In this document: piece after piece, positions 24,557 through 32,289 of the stretch | Layout of the letters: every line of letters begins with the position of its first letter | How positions within the stretch are numbered: position 1 is the stretch's first letter | Assembly (NCBI GenBank): GCA_028280615.1 | Contig: JANQLK010000011.1 | Coordinates: 1-64,000 of the forward strand | From: Woeseiaceae bacterium | Lineage (GTDB): Bacteria > Pseudomonadota > Gammaproteobacteria > Steroidobacterales > Woeseiaceae | DNA length: 64,000 bases | Direction of reading: 5' to 3' | Notes under the pieces: generated by a model | Database searches by the model: none | What the model was told of the DNA's origin: nothing | Seen by the model: the letters and a program-made list of their open reading frames with translations, nothing else | Translations under genes and position numbers: made by a program

Positions 24557-25346
24557 AAACGATTCGCACGATCGTCCAGTAGAGCCCGACCGTCGCGATC
24601 GCGAGCGATGCCGGCACGACGACTCGCCGCCGGTAAACGGTGTCGACGTCGTCCGTATGCATCGTCGCCCGGAAAGCGCGCGCGAGCAGCCACGCGACCA
24701 GCACGACGCCGAGCTGGCCGATCTCCACGCCGACGTTGAAGCCGATCAGGCCGCTTAAGAACTGGCCGGACGGCAGTCCCAGCTCGCCGAAGAAACCGGC
24801 GAAACCCAGGCCGTGCACGAGGCCGAAGCCGAAAACGACGAGCGGCCGCCACACGGGCATGTCCGACACCTTGAGGTTTTCGAGCGCGACGATCGCGATC
24901 GACGCCGCGATCAGTGGTTCGACGAGCCCGGCCGGCAGCGAGATCACGCCGGCCGCCGCCAGCCCGAGCGTGACCGTGTGCGCGATCGTGAACGTCGAAA
25001 TCTGGATGACGAGTGCCTTCACGCGCGTCGATGTCAGGAACAGTGCCAGTACGAACAGGATGTGATCGAGGCCGGCCGGGAGGATATGCCCGATACCGAT
25101 GCCGACGTACAGTATCGCGGTCGACAGCGGGCTTCGTTCGCTGCCATCCGCATCGAGGATCGGGTTCAGGTCGGCGGTCGTAGTGGCACTGTCGAGCTCG
25201 GCGAGCGCCGCGCAGAGCGCCGGGTCGATTGACGCCTCCCCGGGCACGCAAAATTCGTCTTCGGGATGCGCAGTCGCCGCAGGCGGGCACAAGAGTGCGG
25301 CGACGAGGCAAATTGCCGGCAGTATGTTGCGAATCGTCGCGCGCAT
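24540..25346 (-). CDS. HupE/UreJ family membrane protein
   Basis: The 268-residue product has a signal peptide (ILPAICLVAALLCPPAATAHPEDEFC). The conserved HupE/UreJ motif is GIGHILPAGLDHILFVLALF (about 113-132), followed by FTIAHTVTLGLAAAG and FGFGLVHGLGFAGFFGELG. Related proteins are nickel or cobalt permeases or accessory proteins of hydrogenase/urease loci; neither enzyme is present here. At least six transmembrane segments and clustered His residues suggest metal transport. I chose MRATIRNILPA; the frame begins 31 codons earlier but would overlap the divergent gene. It forms a divergent pair with the YtkA-like gene. Confidence 0.86.
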   Translation of the reverse strand: MRATIRNILPAICLVAALLCPPAATAHPEDEFCVPGEASIDPALCAALAELDSATTTADLNPILDADGSERSPLSTAILYVGIGIGHILPAGLDHILFVLALFLTSTRVKALVIQISTFTIAHTVTLGLAAAGVISLPAGLVEPLIAASIAIVALENLKVSDMPVWRPLVVFGFGLVHGLGFAGFFGELGLPSGQFLSGLIGFNVGVEIGQLGVVLVAWLLARAFRATMHTDDVDTVYRRRVVVPASLAIATVGLYWTIVRIVSSLPP

Positions 25347-25419
25347 CGCCGCGATTCTGCGCAAAACGCCGGGCCTCGGCAACGCGCGAAGCTCATGGCG
25401 ATCGCCTAGAATAGAGCGC

Positions 25420-26406
25420 ATGTCCGCGTTGACGTCCATGCTCGGCCTGATGATTGCCCTGCTTTTTGCACCGGTTCCGGCTTCGGCTCACGGCGGCGTC
25501 GTCGAAGAGGACGACCTCTGCGTCATCAACATCGGCTACCTGAAGGCGCACTTCAAAATCTACGTCCCGGCGAAGCGGCAACACGAACAGTTCTGCGAGG
25601 ATCTGCCGGTCGGCGGCGAGAGCGTGTTCGTCATGGAGTATCTGCACGAGGGCTTGAGCAGCGCCGAGATCGACTTTCGAATCATCGAGAACGTTACCGG
25701 CAAAGGCACCTTCGCCCGACTCGAAGACGTTGAGCGATTACCCGACCTCGAAGCCGTGACCGTGCGCTACGAACCGGCCCGTATCGTGCCCGACGTGTAC
25801 ACGCTGCTGCACGAGTTCGATGCCGACGGCGAATTCGTCGGCATCGTCTCTGCCGCGAGCGGCGTGGACGGCGAGGTTTACACGGCCGTGTTCCCGTTCG
25901 AAGTCGGTTACACGGGCATAGGCCAGTGGCCGTGGATCGTCGCCGCGATTGCTCTGCTGCAGCTCAACTACTGGCATATGAGCCGCCGCCGCAAGCTTAG
26001 GCTCGTGAGTACCGTCATCCTGCTTGCGCTCGCCGTCGCGCCGAGGGGCGGCGTCCAGGCGGCCGAGATGGGGCCGGTCCAGTCGCGGGACGGCCACTTC
26101 CTCGTCCGCTTCGTGCCGGGCATCGAGCCGCTGCGCATCAATCACCTGCACAGCTGGACGCTCGTCATCGCAACCGTCGACAGCGCGCCGGTTCGCGGCG
26201 CGAACATCCGCATCACGGGTGGTATGCCGGCGCACGATCATGGCCTGCCGACGGCGCCGGCCGTCGTCGACGCCGACGAGGACGGACGCTACGTCGTCAA
26301 AGGCATGCGCTTTCACATGAGCGGCGACTGGGAACTCCTGGTCGAGATCGACGACGGCACGCGTCGCGATCTCGTCGTCCTGCCGATCACGCTGGAGGAC
26401 CGGTAG
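25420..26406 (+). CDS. Membrane-anchored periplasmic protein with YtkA/FixH-like C-terminal domain
   Basis: The 328-residue product has a signal peptide (MLGLMIALLFAPVPASAHGG) and a beta-rich N-terminal domain with two cysteines. Two hydrophobic segments follow (WIVAAIALLQLNYW and LVSTVILLALAVAP). The C-terminal domain, about 220-328, contains HLHSWTLVIAT, then GGMPAHDHGLPTAP and GDWELLVEI, the YtkA-like pattern. The His-rich GMPAHDHG suggests copper or another metal. An ATG at 25438 is an alternative start, since a TAGAAT -10-like sequence lies just upstream of 25420. It is followed three bases later by the di-heme gene. Confidence 0.75.
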   Translation: MSALTSMLGLMIALLFAPVPASAHGGVVEEDDLCVINIGYLKAHFKIYVPAKRQHEQFCEDLPVGGESVFVMEYLHEGLSSAEIDFRIIENVTGKGTFARLEDVERLPDLEAVTVRYEPARIVPDVYTLLHEFDADGEFVGIVSAASGVDGEVYTAVFPFEVGYTGIGQWPWIVAAIALLQLNYWHMSRRRKLRLVSTVILLALAVAPRGGVQAAEMGPVQSRDGHFLVRFVPGIEPLRINHLHSWTLVIATVDSAPVRGANIRITGGMPAHDHGLPTAPAVVDADEDGRYVVKGMRFHMSGDWELLVEIDDGTRRDLVVLPITLEDR

Positions 26407-26409
26407 CCG

Positions 26410-27621
26410 GTGGCATTTCGAAAACTCGGCGCGGTCCTGGTCTTTGCATTCGCCGCGCTGCTCATATTCGAGGCCTGGCAGCGGCTGGTCCCGCCCCGCC
26501 CCTGGTCAGAAGCCGAACTCGGCGTGCTTCGCTCGCTATCGCTCGCCGCACTGGCGCCGTTGCCGGCCGACCCGACCAACGCCGTCGCCGACGATCCGCG
26601 CGCAGCCGAGTTCGGCCATGCCCTGTTTTTCGAAACGCGCATGAGTGCAAACGGGTTCATAGCCTGTGCCACCTGCCACCAGCCGATCCGGCATTTCACG
26701 GATGGCCTGCCTCTCGGCGTCGGCATCGGCATGTCGGGCCGCAACACGCCGAGCATCGTCGGCAGCCAGTACAGCCCCTGGCTGTACTGGGACGGCCGCA
26801 AGGACAGCCAGTGGGCGCAGGCGCTGTCACCGATCGAGGACCCGAACGAGCACGGTTCGGACCGTTTGCGCATACTGAGCCTGATCGCATCGGAACCCGT
26901 CTACCGGCGCCGCTACGAATCGCTGTTCGGCGGTCCGCCCAGTCTGTTCGACGAGACGTCCGTCGATCGCGCCTTCGCCAATGTCGGCAAGGCGATTGCG
27001 GCCTATGAACGCCTGCTCAGGCCGGGTACGTCGGCCTTCGATGCCTACGTCGCGCACGTGGACGGCGGCGGCGACCCGATCGAGCAGCCATTCCTAAGCG
27101 AGGACCAGCTCCACGGTCTCCGGCTGTTCATCGGCGAGGCGCGTTGCACCGAATGCCACAACGGGCCGCTGTTCACGAACAACGAGTTCCACAACACGGG
27201 CACGCTGCCGCCGCCCGGTGAGCTGCCGGACCGCGGCCGTATCGACGGCGTGCGCCAGGTTCTCGACGACCCGTTCAACTGCCTCGGCGCGATGAGCGAT
27301 GACGGCGGCGACGCCTGCGACGAGCTCAGATTCGTACGTACGGGCTCGGAGCTGATCGGTGCGACGCGCACGCCATCACTCAGGAACGTCACGCAAACGG
27401 CGCCCTACCAGAGCCGCGGCCAGTTCGAAACGCTCGCGCAGGTACTCGATCACTACAACGAAGCTCCGCTCGCGATGATCGGGCACAACGAAGCCGAGCC
27501 GCTGCGGCTTGCCGACTTTGAACTCGAGCGGCTGATTGCGTTCCTCGTATCGCTGGATGCGGCCGTCGACGTCGATCCGCGCTGGCTCGAGCCGCCCGAC
27601 ATGACCGCGTTCGAAGACTGA
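26410..27621 (+). CDS. Di-heme cytochrome c peroxidase / MauG-family protein
   Basis: Two c-heme sites are visible, CATCH (Cys86-His90) and CTECH (Cys246-His250). Family features surround them: LFFETRMSANGFIACATCHQP, FTDGLPLGVG, RNTPSIVG and YWDGRKDSQWAQALSP, then RTPSLRNVTQTAPY and EALRDFELERLIAFL-type endings. The 403-residue protein has an N-terminal hydrophobic signal/anchor and would be periplasmic. CcpA-type enzymes reduce hydrogen peroxide; MauG/MbnH types oxidise tryptophan in a partner protein. The start is GTG. It is tightly coupled to the YtkA-like gene upstream, so that protein may be the partner. Confidence 0.9.
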   Translation: MAFRKLGAVLVFAFAALLIFEAWQRLVPPRPWSEAELGVLRSLSLAALAPLPADPTNAVADDPRAAEFGHALFFETRMSANGFIACATCHQPIRHFTDGLPLGVGIGMSGRNTPSIVGSQYSPWLYWDGRKDSQWAQALSPIEDPNEHGSDRLRILSLIASEPVYRRRYESLFGGPPSLFDETSVDRAFANVGKAIAAYERLLRPGTSAFDAYVAHVDGGGDPIEQPFLSEDQLHGLRLFIGEARCTECHNGPLFTNNEFHNTGTLPPPGELPDRGRIDGVRQVLDDPFNCLGAMSDDGGDACDELRFVRTGSELIGATRTPSLRNVTQTAPYQSRGQFETLAQVLDHYNEAPLAMIGHNEAEPLRLADFELERLIAFLVSLDAAVDVDPRWLEPPDMTAFED

Positions 27622-27636
27622 GTCATGGCGCGGGCT

Positions 27637-28383
27637 TCAGCCGCGCAGGGCCGCCGCCGCGAGTTCGAGGTCGGCTTCGGTATCGACGCCGCGGCCGGGC
27701 CGTACCGTCGGGCGCGCGACGAGAATGCGGTAGCCCATCGATAGCGCGCGAAGCTGTTCGAGCTGCTCGATCTGCTCGAGCGGCGACGGATCGGCAAGCA
27801 CGAGCGAGCGCAGCACACCGGCGCGATAGCCGTAGATACCGTGATGATGCAGGGCCGTATCTCTTGCCATGAGCCCGGCCTCCTCGTGGCGCGGGTACGG
27901 GATCGGCGCGCGGCTGAAGTACAGCGCGAAGCCTTCCGCATCGCAAACGACCTTGACCACGTTCGGATCGTCCAAATCCCCGGCCGATGTGATCGGCGAT
28001 GCCAGCGTCGAAAGATCGGCTCGCGAGTCCTCGAGCAGCGCCGCGCACTGGTTGATCAGGGCCGCCGGCACGGCCGGCTCGTCGCCCTGCAGGTTGACGA
28101 CGACCGTCTCGTCGTCCCAGTCCATGAGGTCAGCCACCTCGGCGATACGCTCCGTGCCGGAACGATGCTGATCGCCCGTCATGCAGACCGTCGCGCCAAA
28201 CGACTCGGCCGCATCCGCAATACGCGTGTCGTCGGTTGCGATGACGACTTCCCCGGCGTCGCTTTCACATCCGCGGGCGTGGACGTGTTCGATCATGGGC
28301 CGGCCGTTGATTTCCCTGAGCGGCTTGCCGGGCAATCGGGTCGACGCGTAGCGCGCCGGGATGACGACGACGAAAGGTCTCAT
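27637..28383 (-). CDS. kdsB: 3-deoxy-manno-octulosonate cytidylyltransferase
   Basis: KdsB activates Kdo as CMP-Kdo for LPS inner core synthesis. The 248-residue product starts MRPFVVVIPARYASTRLPGKPL, the nucleotide-binding signature. It has VVIATDD, MTGDQHRSGTERIAE, NLQGDEP and HHGIYGYR, all canonical. Length is normal. The start overlaps the lpxK stop, completing the exbB-exbD-msbA-lpxK-kdsB series. It is convergent with the di-heme gene, with 15 bases between stops. Confidence 0.97.
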   Translation of the reverse strand: MRPFVVVIPARYASTRLPGKPLREINGRPMIEHVHARGCESDAGEVVIATDDTRIADAAESFGATVCMTGDQHRSGTERIAEVADLMDWDDETVVVNLQGDEPAVPAALINQCAALLEDSRADLSTLASPITSAGDLDDPNVVKVVCDAEGFALYFSRAPIPYPRHEEAGLMARDTALHHHGIYGYRAGVLRSLVLADPSPLEQIEQLEQLRALSMGYRILVARPTVRPGRGVDTEADLELAAAALRG

Positions 28384-29414
28384 GCGATTTCCTGCTGGTT
28401 ACGCATACGCGAATCTATCTGCGCGAGCCACGCGCCGGCAAGCGACGCCTCCATCTCGAGTTCGACCGGCACCGACCAGTAGCGATCGGCCACGTCGCCG
28501 CCGAGCTTGACGGCGTCCTTCTCCGTCAGGAAGACGTTCAGGTCGTCGCCGAATTCGAGTTGCCGCCGTGCCAGCCGCGCGTGGTCCGGGAACGCGTGCT
28601 CGATGATCTCGATCCCGTGTCGCCTGAGCAGGTCGAAAAACCGGCCGGGGTTGCCGATGGCCGCGACCGCATGCACGGTCTCGCCCTCGAAGCCCCTGAG
28701 CGGCCTGACCAGCGAGCCGTTCAGTCGCGCGGCCTCGTTCGCCACGAGTTCGAAGGCAATCGCGTTCTGCTCCGTGACGGTCTCGGGCGTTTGGGCAGTC
28801 GCGCCGTTCACGAGCATCTGGTCGACCTCGGACGCCCTCGCCGCGGGCTCGCGCAGCGGCCCTGCCGGAAGCACGTAGCGATTGCCGAACCAGCGCCGGC
28901 CATCCACGACACAGATTTCGTAGTCTCGCGCGAGCTTCAAGTGCTGCAATCCGTCGTCGGCGATTATCAGGTCGACGCCGTCGTCGACCAGCATCCGAGC
29001 GGCCCTGACCCGGTCCCGGTCGACGGCGACGGGACAGCAGCTGCGGCGCGCCAGGAGCACCGGCTCGTCGCCGACCAGAGAAGGGTCGCTCGCGGCATCT
29101 ACCCTGAGCGGCGAACCCGACCGACTGCCGCCGTAGCCGCGGCTCACGATGCCCGGGCGAAAGCCCGAGCGCTTCAAGGCGGACGCGAGCCAGATCGTCG
29201 TCGGCGTCTTGCCGGTGCCGCCCGCGGTGACGTTGCCGACGACGATGACCGGCACGCCGACGCGACGACTCTGAAGAAGCCCCGAGCGATACATGGCCCG
29301 GCGCAACGTGATCGCCAACCAGTACACGGCCGACAGCGGCAGCAGCAGCCGATACCCGGCGCCGTTGTCATACCAGGCACGAAGCAGCCAGTCGTGTAGG
29401 CGTTCCCTGATCAC
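28380..29414 (-). CDS. lpxK: Tetraacyldisaccharide 4'-kinase
   Basis: LpxK phosphorylates the lipid A precursor at the 4' position on the cytoplasmic face of the inner membrane. The 344-residue product has the N-terminal membrane-associated helix, the Walker A motif VGNVTAGGTGKTPTTIWLA (about 58-76), and IADDGLQHLKLARDYEICVVD, the conserved DDGxQH block. The start is GTG (MIRERLHDW), overlapping the msbA stop. Its place between msbA and kdsB is standard in gammaproteobacteria. Confidence 0.97.
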   Translation of the reverse strand: MIRERLHDWLLRAWYDNGAGYRLLLPLSAVYWLAITLRRAMYRSGLLQSRRVGVPVIVVGNVTAGGTGKTPTTIWLASALKRSGFRPGIVSRGYGGSRSGSPLRVDAASDPSLVGDEPVLLARRSCCPVAVDRDRVRAARMLVDDGVDLIIADDGLQHLKLARDYEICVVDGRRWFGNRYVLPAGPLREPAARASEVDQMLVNGATAQTPETVTEQNAIAFELVANEAARLNGSLVRPLRGFEGETVHAVAAIGNPGRFFDLLRRHGIEIIEHAFPDHARLARRQLEFGDDLNVFLTEKDAVKLGGDVADRYWSVPVELEMEASLAGAWLAQIDSRMRNQQEIA

Positions 29415-31186
29415 TCGTCGCTGAACTGCATCCGGTAGAGCGCGGCGTAGTGGCCATCGGCGGCCAGGAGTTCGTCGTGCGTGCCGGACTCGACGATTCG
29501 GCCGGCTTCGAGCACGACAATGCGATCGGCCGACTCGACCGTCGACAGGCGGTGCGCGATAACGAGCGTCGTCCGGTTCTCCATGAGCGCGCTGAGCGCA
29601 TCCTGTATGCGCCGCTCCGAGCGCGTGTCCAGCGAGGACGTCGCCTCGTCGAGTATCAAGAGCGGCGCGTTCTTGAGCAACGCGCGGCCGATCGCGATAC
29701 GCTGCCGCTGTCCCCCCGACAGTAGAACGCCGCGGTCGCCGACCATCGTTTCGTAGCCGGCCGGCATGTCCTTGACGAAGTCGGCAACGTGCGCGGCTTC
29801 GGCCGCCGCCTCGATTTCCTCGCGAGACCGGCTGCGCAGCTCGCCGTACGCCAGGTTGTTCGCGATCGTGTCGTTGAACAGCACGACGTCCTGGCTGACG
29901 ACGCTGAGGTTGTCTCGCAACGATGCCAGCGTGTAGTCCTGGATCGGCACGTCGTCGATAAGAATCTCGCCGCTCGATACGTCATAGAAGCGCGGCAGCA
30001 GCATCGCAAGCGTGGACTTGCCGCTGCCCGAATGGCCGACGACGGCGAGCGTCTGGCCCGCACTGACCTTGAGCGAAATGTCCTCGAGTACGTACTCGTC
30101 GTCATTGCCGTAGGTAAAGCTGACATTCCTGAACTCGACGTTGCCCTCGATGCGGCCGGCCTCGCGCGTACCGTTATCGATCTCGTCATCCTCGTCGATG
30201 ACCTTGAACAGGCTATCCGCGCCGGCCACGCCGCGCTGCAGGGTTGCGTTGACATTGGTGATGCGACGGACGGGCTGCAGCATGAGCATCATCGCGCTGA
30301 AGAACGAAATGAACTGCCCGGGAGACAGACGCCCGTCGATAGCCTCGCGGCTCGCGGCGAATATGACGAGCGCCACGCCGAAGCCGAAGATCACCTGCGT
30401 GACCGCGACGCCCAGCGAGCGCACCCGGATCAGCTTGAGGTTCTGCCGGCGGTTGCGCTCGTCGGCATCGCGAAGCCGCTCCTGCTCGTAGCGATAGCCG
30501 CCGAAGGCCTTGACGACCCAGTTGCCGCGAACGATCTCCTCGGTGACCTGGGTCACCTCGCCCACCGAGTCCTGGATGCGGCTGCTGTAGCGGCGGAACG
30601 CGTGCGCCAGCGCCCGCACGATCACCGCGAGAACCGGAAACAGGATTGCCACGAAGCCGGTCAGCTTGGGGCTGTGATAGAGCATGACGGCGATGGCCGC
30701 GAACACGGTCAGCACGTCGCGAATCGCGATCGTAACGACGCTGGTCACGGATTCCGCCACCATCTCGACGTTGTAGGTCATGCGCGACAGCAGCGGCCCA
30801 GCCGACTGATGGTCGAAATAGCGCGCCGGCAGGGTCAGGAACTTGCGAAACACCGCTCGTCTCAAGGAGCTGATGACCGAGCGTCCGATCCAGCCCAGCG
30901 ACGCCTCCGTGGCGAAGCCCGCGAGCCCGCGAAGAATGAAGATGATGACGAAGGCGATCGGCAGCCAGCGAGCCGCGGCCAGGTTCTGCGCGACGAGCGC
31001 GTCGTCCATGAGCGGTTCGAGGAGCAGCACGAGACTGCCCTCGATGACGGCGGTACTCGCCATACCGATGATCGCAACGAGGCCGATGAGCTTGTGCGGC
31101 AGGACATATTGCCAGAGGCGTCCGTACACCTCGCGCATCCGATTGTCGAACTTGTCACTCACGGCGATGGCGTCCGGGTCGGGCAC
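29411..31186 (-). CDS. msbA: Lipid A ABC exporter MsbA
   Basis: MsbA flips core-lipid A across the inner membrane. The 591-residue half-transporter has six transmembrane helices in its first 330 residues and an ATPase domain with Walker A (VGHSGSGKST), signature LSGGQRQR and Walker B LLILDEATSSLD. The start is GTG, two bases after the exbD stop, with a later ATG (MREVYGRLW) as a less likely alternative. Adjacent lpxK supports the MsbA assignment over other type I exporters. Confidence 0.95.
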   Translation of the reverse strand: MPDPDAIAVSDKFDNRMREVYGRLWQYVLPHKLIGLVAIIGMASTAVIEGSLVLLLEPLMDDALVAQNLAAARWLPIAFVIIFILRGLAGFATEASLGWIGRSVISSLRRAVFRKFLTLPARYFDHQSAGPLLSRMTYNVEMVAESVTSVVTIAIRDVLTVFAAIAVMLYHSPKLTGFVAILFPVLAVIVRALAHAFRRYSSRIQDSVGEVTQVTEEIVRGNWVVKAFGGYRYEQERLRDADERNRRQNLKLIRVRSLGVAVTQVIFGFGVALVIFAASREAIDGRLSPGQFISFFSAMMLMLQPVRRITNVNATLQRGVAGADSLFKVIDEDDEIDNGTREAGRIEGNVEFRNVSFTYGNDDEYVLEDISLKVSAGQTLAVVGHSGSGKSTLAMLLPRFYDVSSGEILIDDVPIQDYTLASLRDNLSVVSQDVVLFNDTIANNLAYGELRSRSREEIEAAAEAAHVADFVKDMPAGYETMVGDRGVLLSGGQRQRIAIGRALLKNAPLLILDEATSSLDTRSERRIQDALSALMENRTTLVIAHRLSTVESADRIVVLEAGRIVESGTHDELLAADGHYAALYRMQFSDE

Positions 31187-31188
31187 CG

Positions 31189-31614
31189 CTACTCCGTGGA
31201 CGGATCGTTGACCGTCGCAATGTTGATCTGCGTGAAGCCGAGCCGGCCGGCGACGTCCATGGCCGTCACGACGAACTGGTGCCTGGCGTTGGCGTCGGCG
31301 CTAATCGTCATCGGCAGCGTATTGTCGCCATTCGAAACCTGCTGCAGCGCGTTGCGAATCGTCTGCGGACGGTTGTTGATGAGTTCCCGGCCGTTGACGA
31401 GGAACGTGCCCGATTCAGTGATCATGACGTCGATCTGCTCGGCCGGCTGCTCGGCAATATCGGTGACGTCCGCCTCGGGAAGCCGAATCGAAATCTTCGA
31501 TTGCTTGACGAAGCTCGTCGACACCATGAAGAAGATCAACAGCAGAAAGACGACGTCGATTAGCGACGTGAGATTCACCTCGGGCTGCGTCCTCGGCCTC
31601 GTATTCAACCTCAT
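31189..31614 (-). CDS. exbD: ExbD/TolR family biopolymer transport protein
   Basis: The 141-residue product starts MRLNTRPRTQPEVNLTSLIDVVFLLLIFFMVSTSF, the ExbD/TolR single transmembrane helix with the essential Asp (LTSLIDVVF). A periplasmic domain (INNRPQTIRNALQQ, ISADANARHQFVV) follows. It uses the proton gradient with ExbB to energise TonB- or Tol-type systems. The ATG at 31614 overlaps the exbB stop, confirming the start. A longer overlapping frame in this region is a shadow. Confidence 0.92.
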   Translation of the reverse strand: MRLNTRPRTQPEVNLTSLIDVVFLLLIFFMVSTSFVKQSKISIRLPEADVTDIAEQPAEQIDVMITESGTFLVNGRELINNRPQTIRNALQQVSNGDNTLPMTISADANARHQFVVTAMDVAGRLGFTQINIATVNDPSTE

Positions 31615-32231
31615 GCGCTGGTCCGATTCTGCCGCCGGTGCAGCGCTTCGACGAGCTTGATGGCCTCCTTCTCCATGCTCACGACGAGCATGTCGACCCG
31701 ATTGCGATAGTAGCGGTAGCCGATCAGCGCCGGGATCGCGACGGTCAGGCCAGCGGCCGTCGTGATAAGCGCCTGGGCGATACCGCCCGCGAGCGCGGCC
31801 GGGTCGCCGACCCCCTGGGACGTGATCTGGGTAAACACCTCGACCATGCCGATCACGGTACCCAGGAGCCCCAGGAGCGGCGACACGGCGGCAACGGTGC
31901 CCAGCGTTTCGAGGTAACGTTCGAGTTCGTGAACGACGTGCCGGCCCGTGTCCTCGATGCTGTCTTTCATGACCGTGCGCTGCTGGTCGCGGTTGATCAG
32001 CCCGGCGGCGAGAATCTGCCCGAGTGCCGAACCCTGGTGCAGGCTCTGGATCTTCTTTTGGTCGAGCTGATCCTTCTTGACCCAGCCCCAGACCTTGCTC
32101 GTCAAATCCTCGGGGATCACGCGTTTTTGCTGCAGCGTCCAGAAGCGCTCGAGGATGATTCCCATGGCTATGATCGCGCACAGGATGATCGGCGCCATCA
32201 GCCATCCGCCGGACTTGACTATTTCGACCAT
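31611..32231 (-). CDS. exbB: ExbB/MotA/TolQ family proton channel subunit
   Basis: The 206-residue product begins MVEIVKSGGWLMAPIILCAIIAMGIILERFW, the ExbB first transmembrane helix. The conserved hairpin LGTVAAVSPLLGLLGTVIGMVEVFTQI and ALITTAAGLTVAIPALIGYRYY follow. It pairs with ExbD as a proton channel. The ATG of MVEIV is preferred over in-frame upstream codons lacking homology. It lies 58 bases after comEC on the same strand and starts the exbB-exbD-msbA-lpxK-kdsB group. Confidence 0.92.
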   Translation of the reverse strand: MVEIVKSGGWLMAPIILCAIIAMGIILERFWTLQQKRVIPEDLTSKVWGWVKKDQLDQKKIQSLHQGSALGQILAAGLINRDQQRTVMKDSIEDTGRHVVHELERYLETLGTVAAVSPLLGLLGTVIGMVEVFTQITSQGVGDPAALAGGIAQALITTAAGLTVAIPALIGYRYYRNRVDMLVVSMEKEAIKLVEALHRRQNRTSA

Positions 32232-32289
32232 ACGTTTGCGTTCCAGGGTACGCCCGGCCAAACCAACCCGGAATATACTAGAAGCGGTC

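Noticed and set aside
29789..31660. A 623-codon open frame antisense to msbA and exbD
   Set aside because: Walker A/B motifs and operon overlaps are on the minus strand; the plus-strand frame has only low-complexity composition.
31615..32205. Upstream extension of the exbD frame to 338 codons
   Set aside because: The added part is the exbB gene read in another frame; exbD starts at the ATG overlapping the exbB stop.
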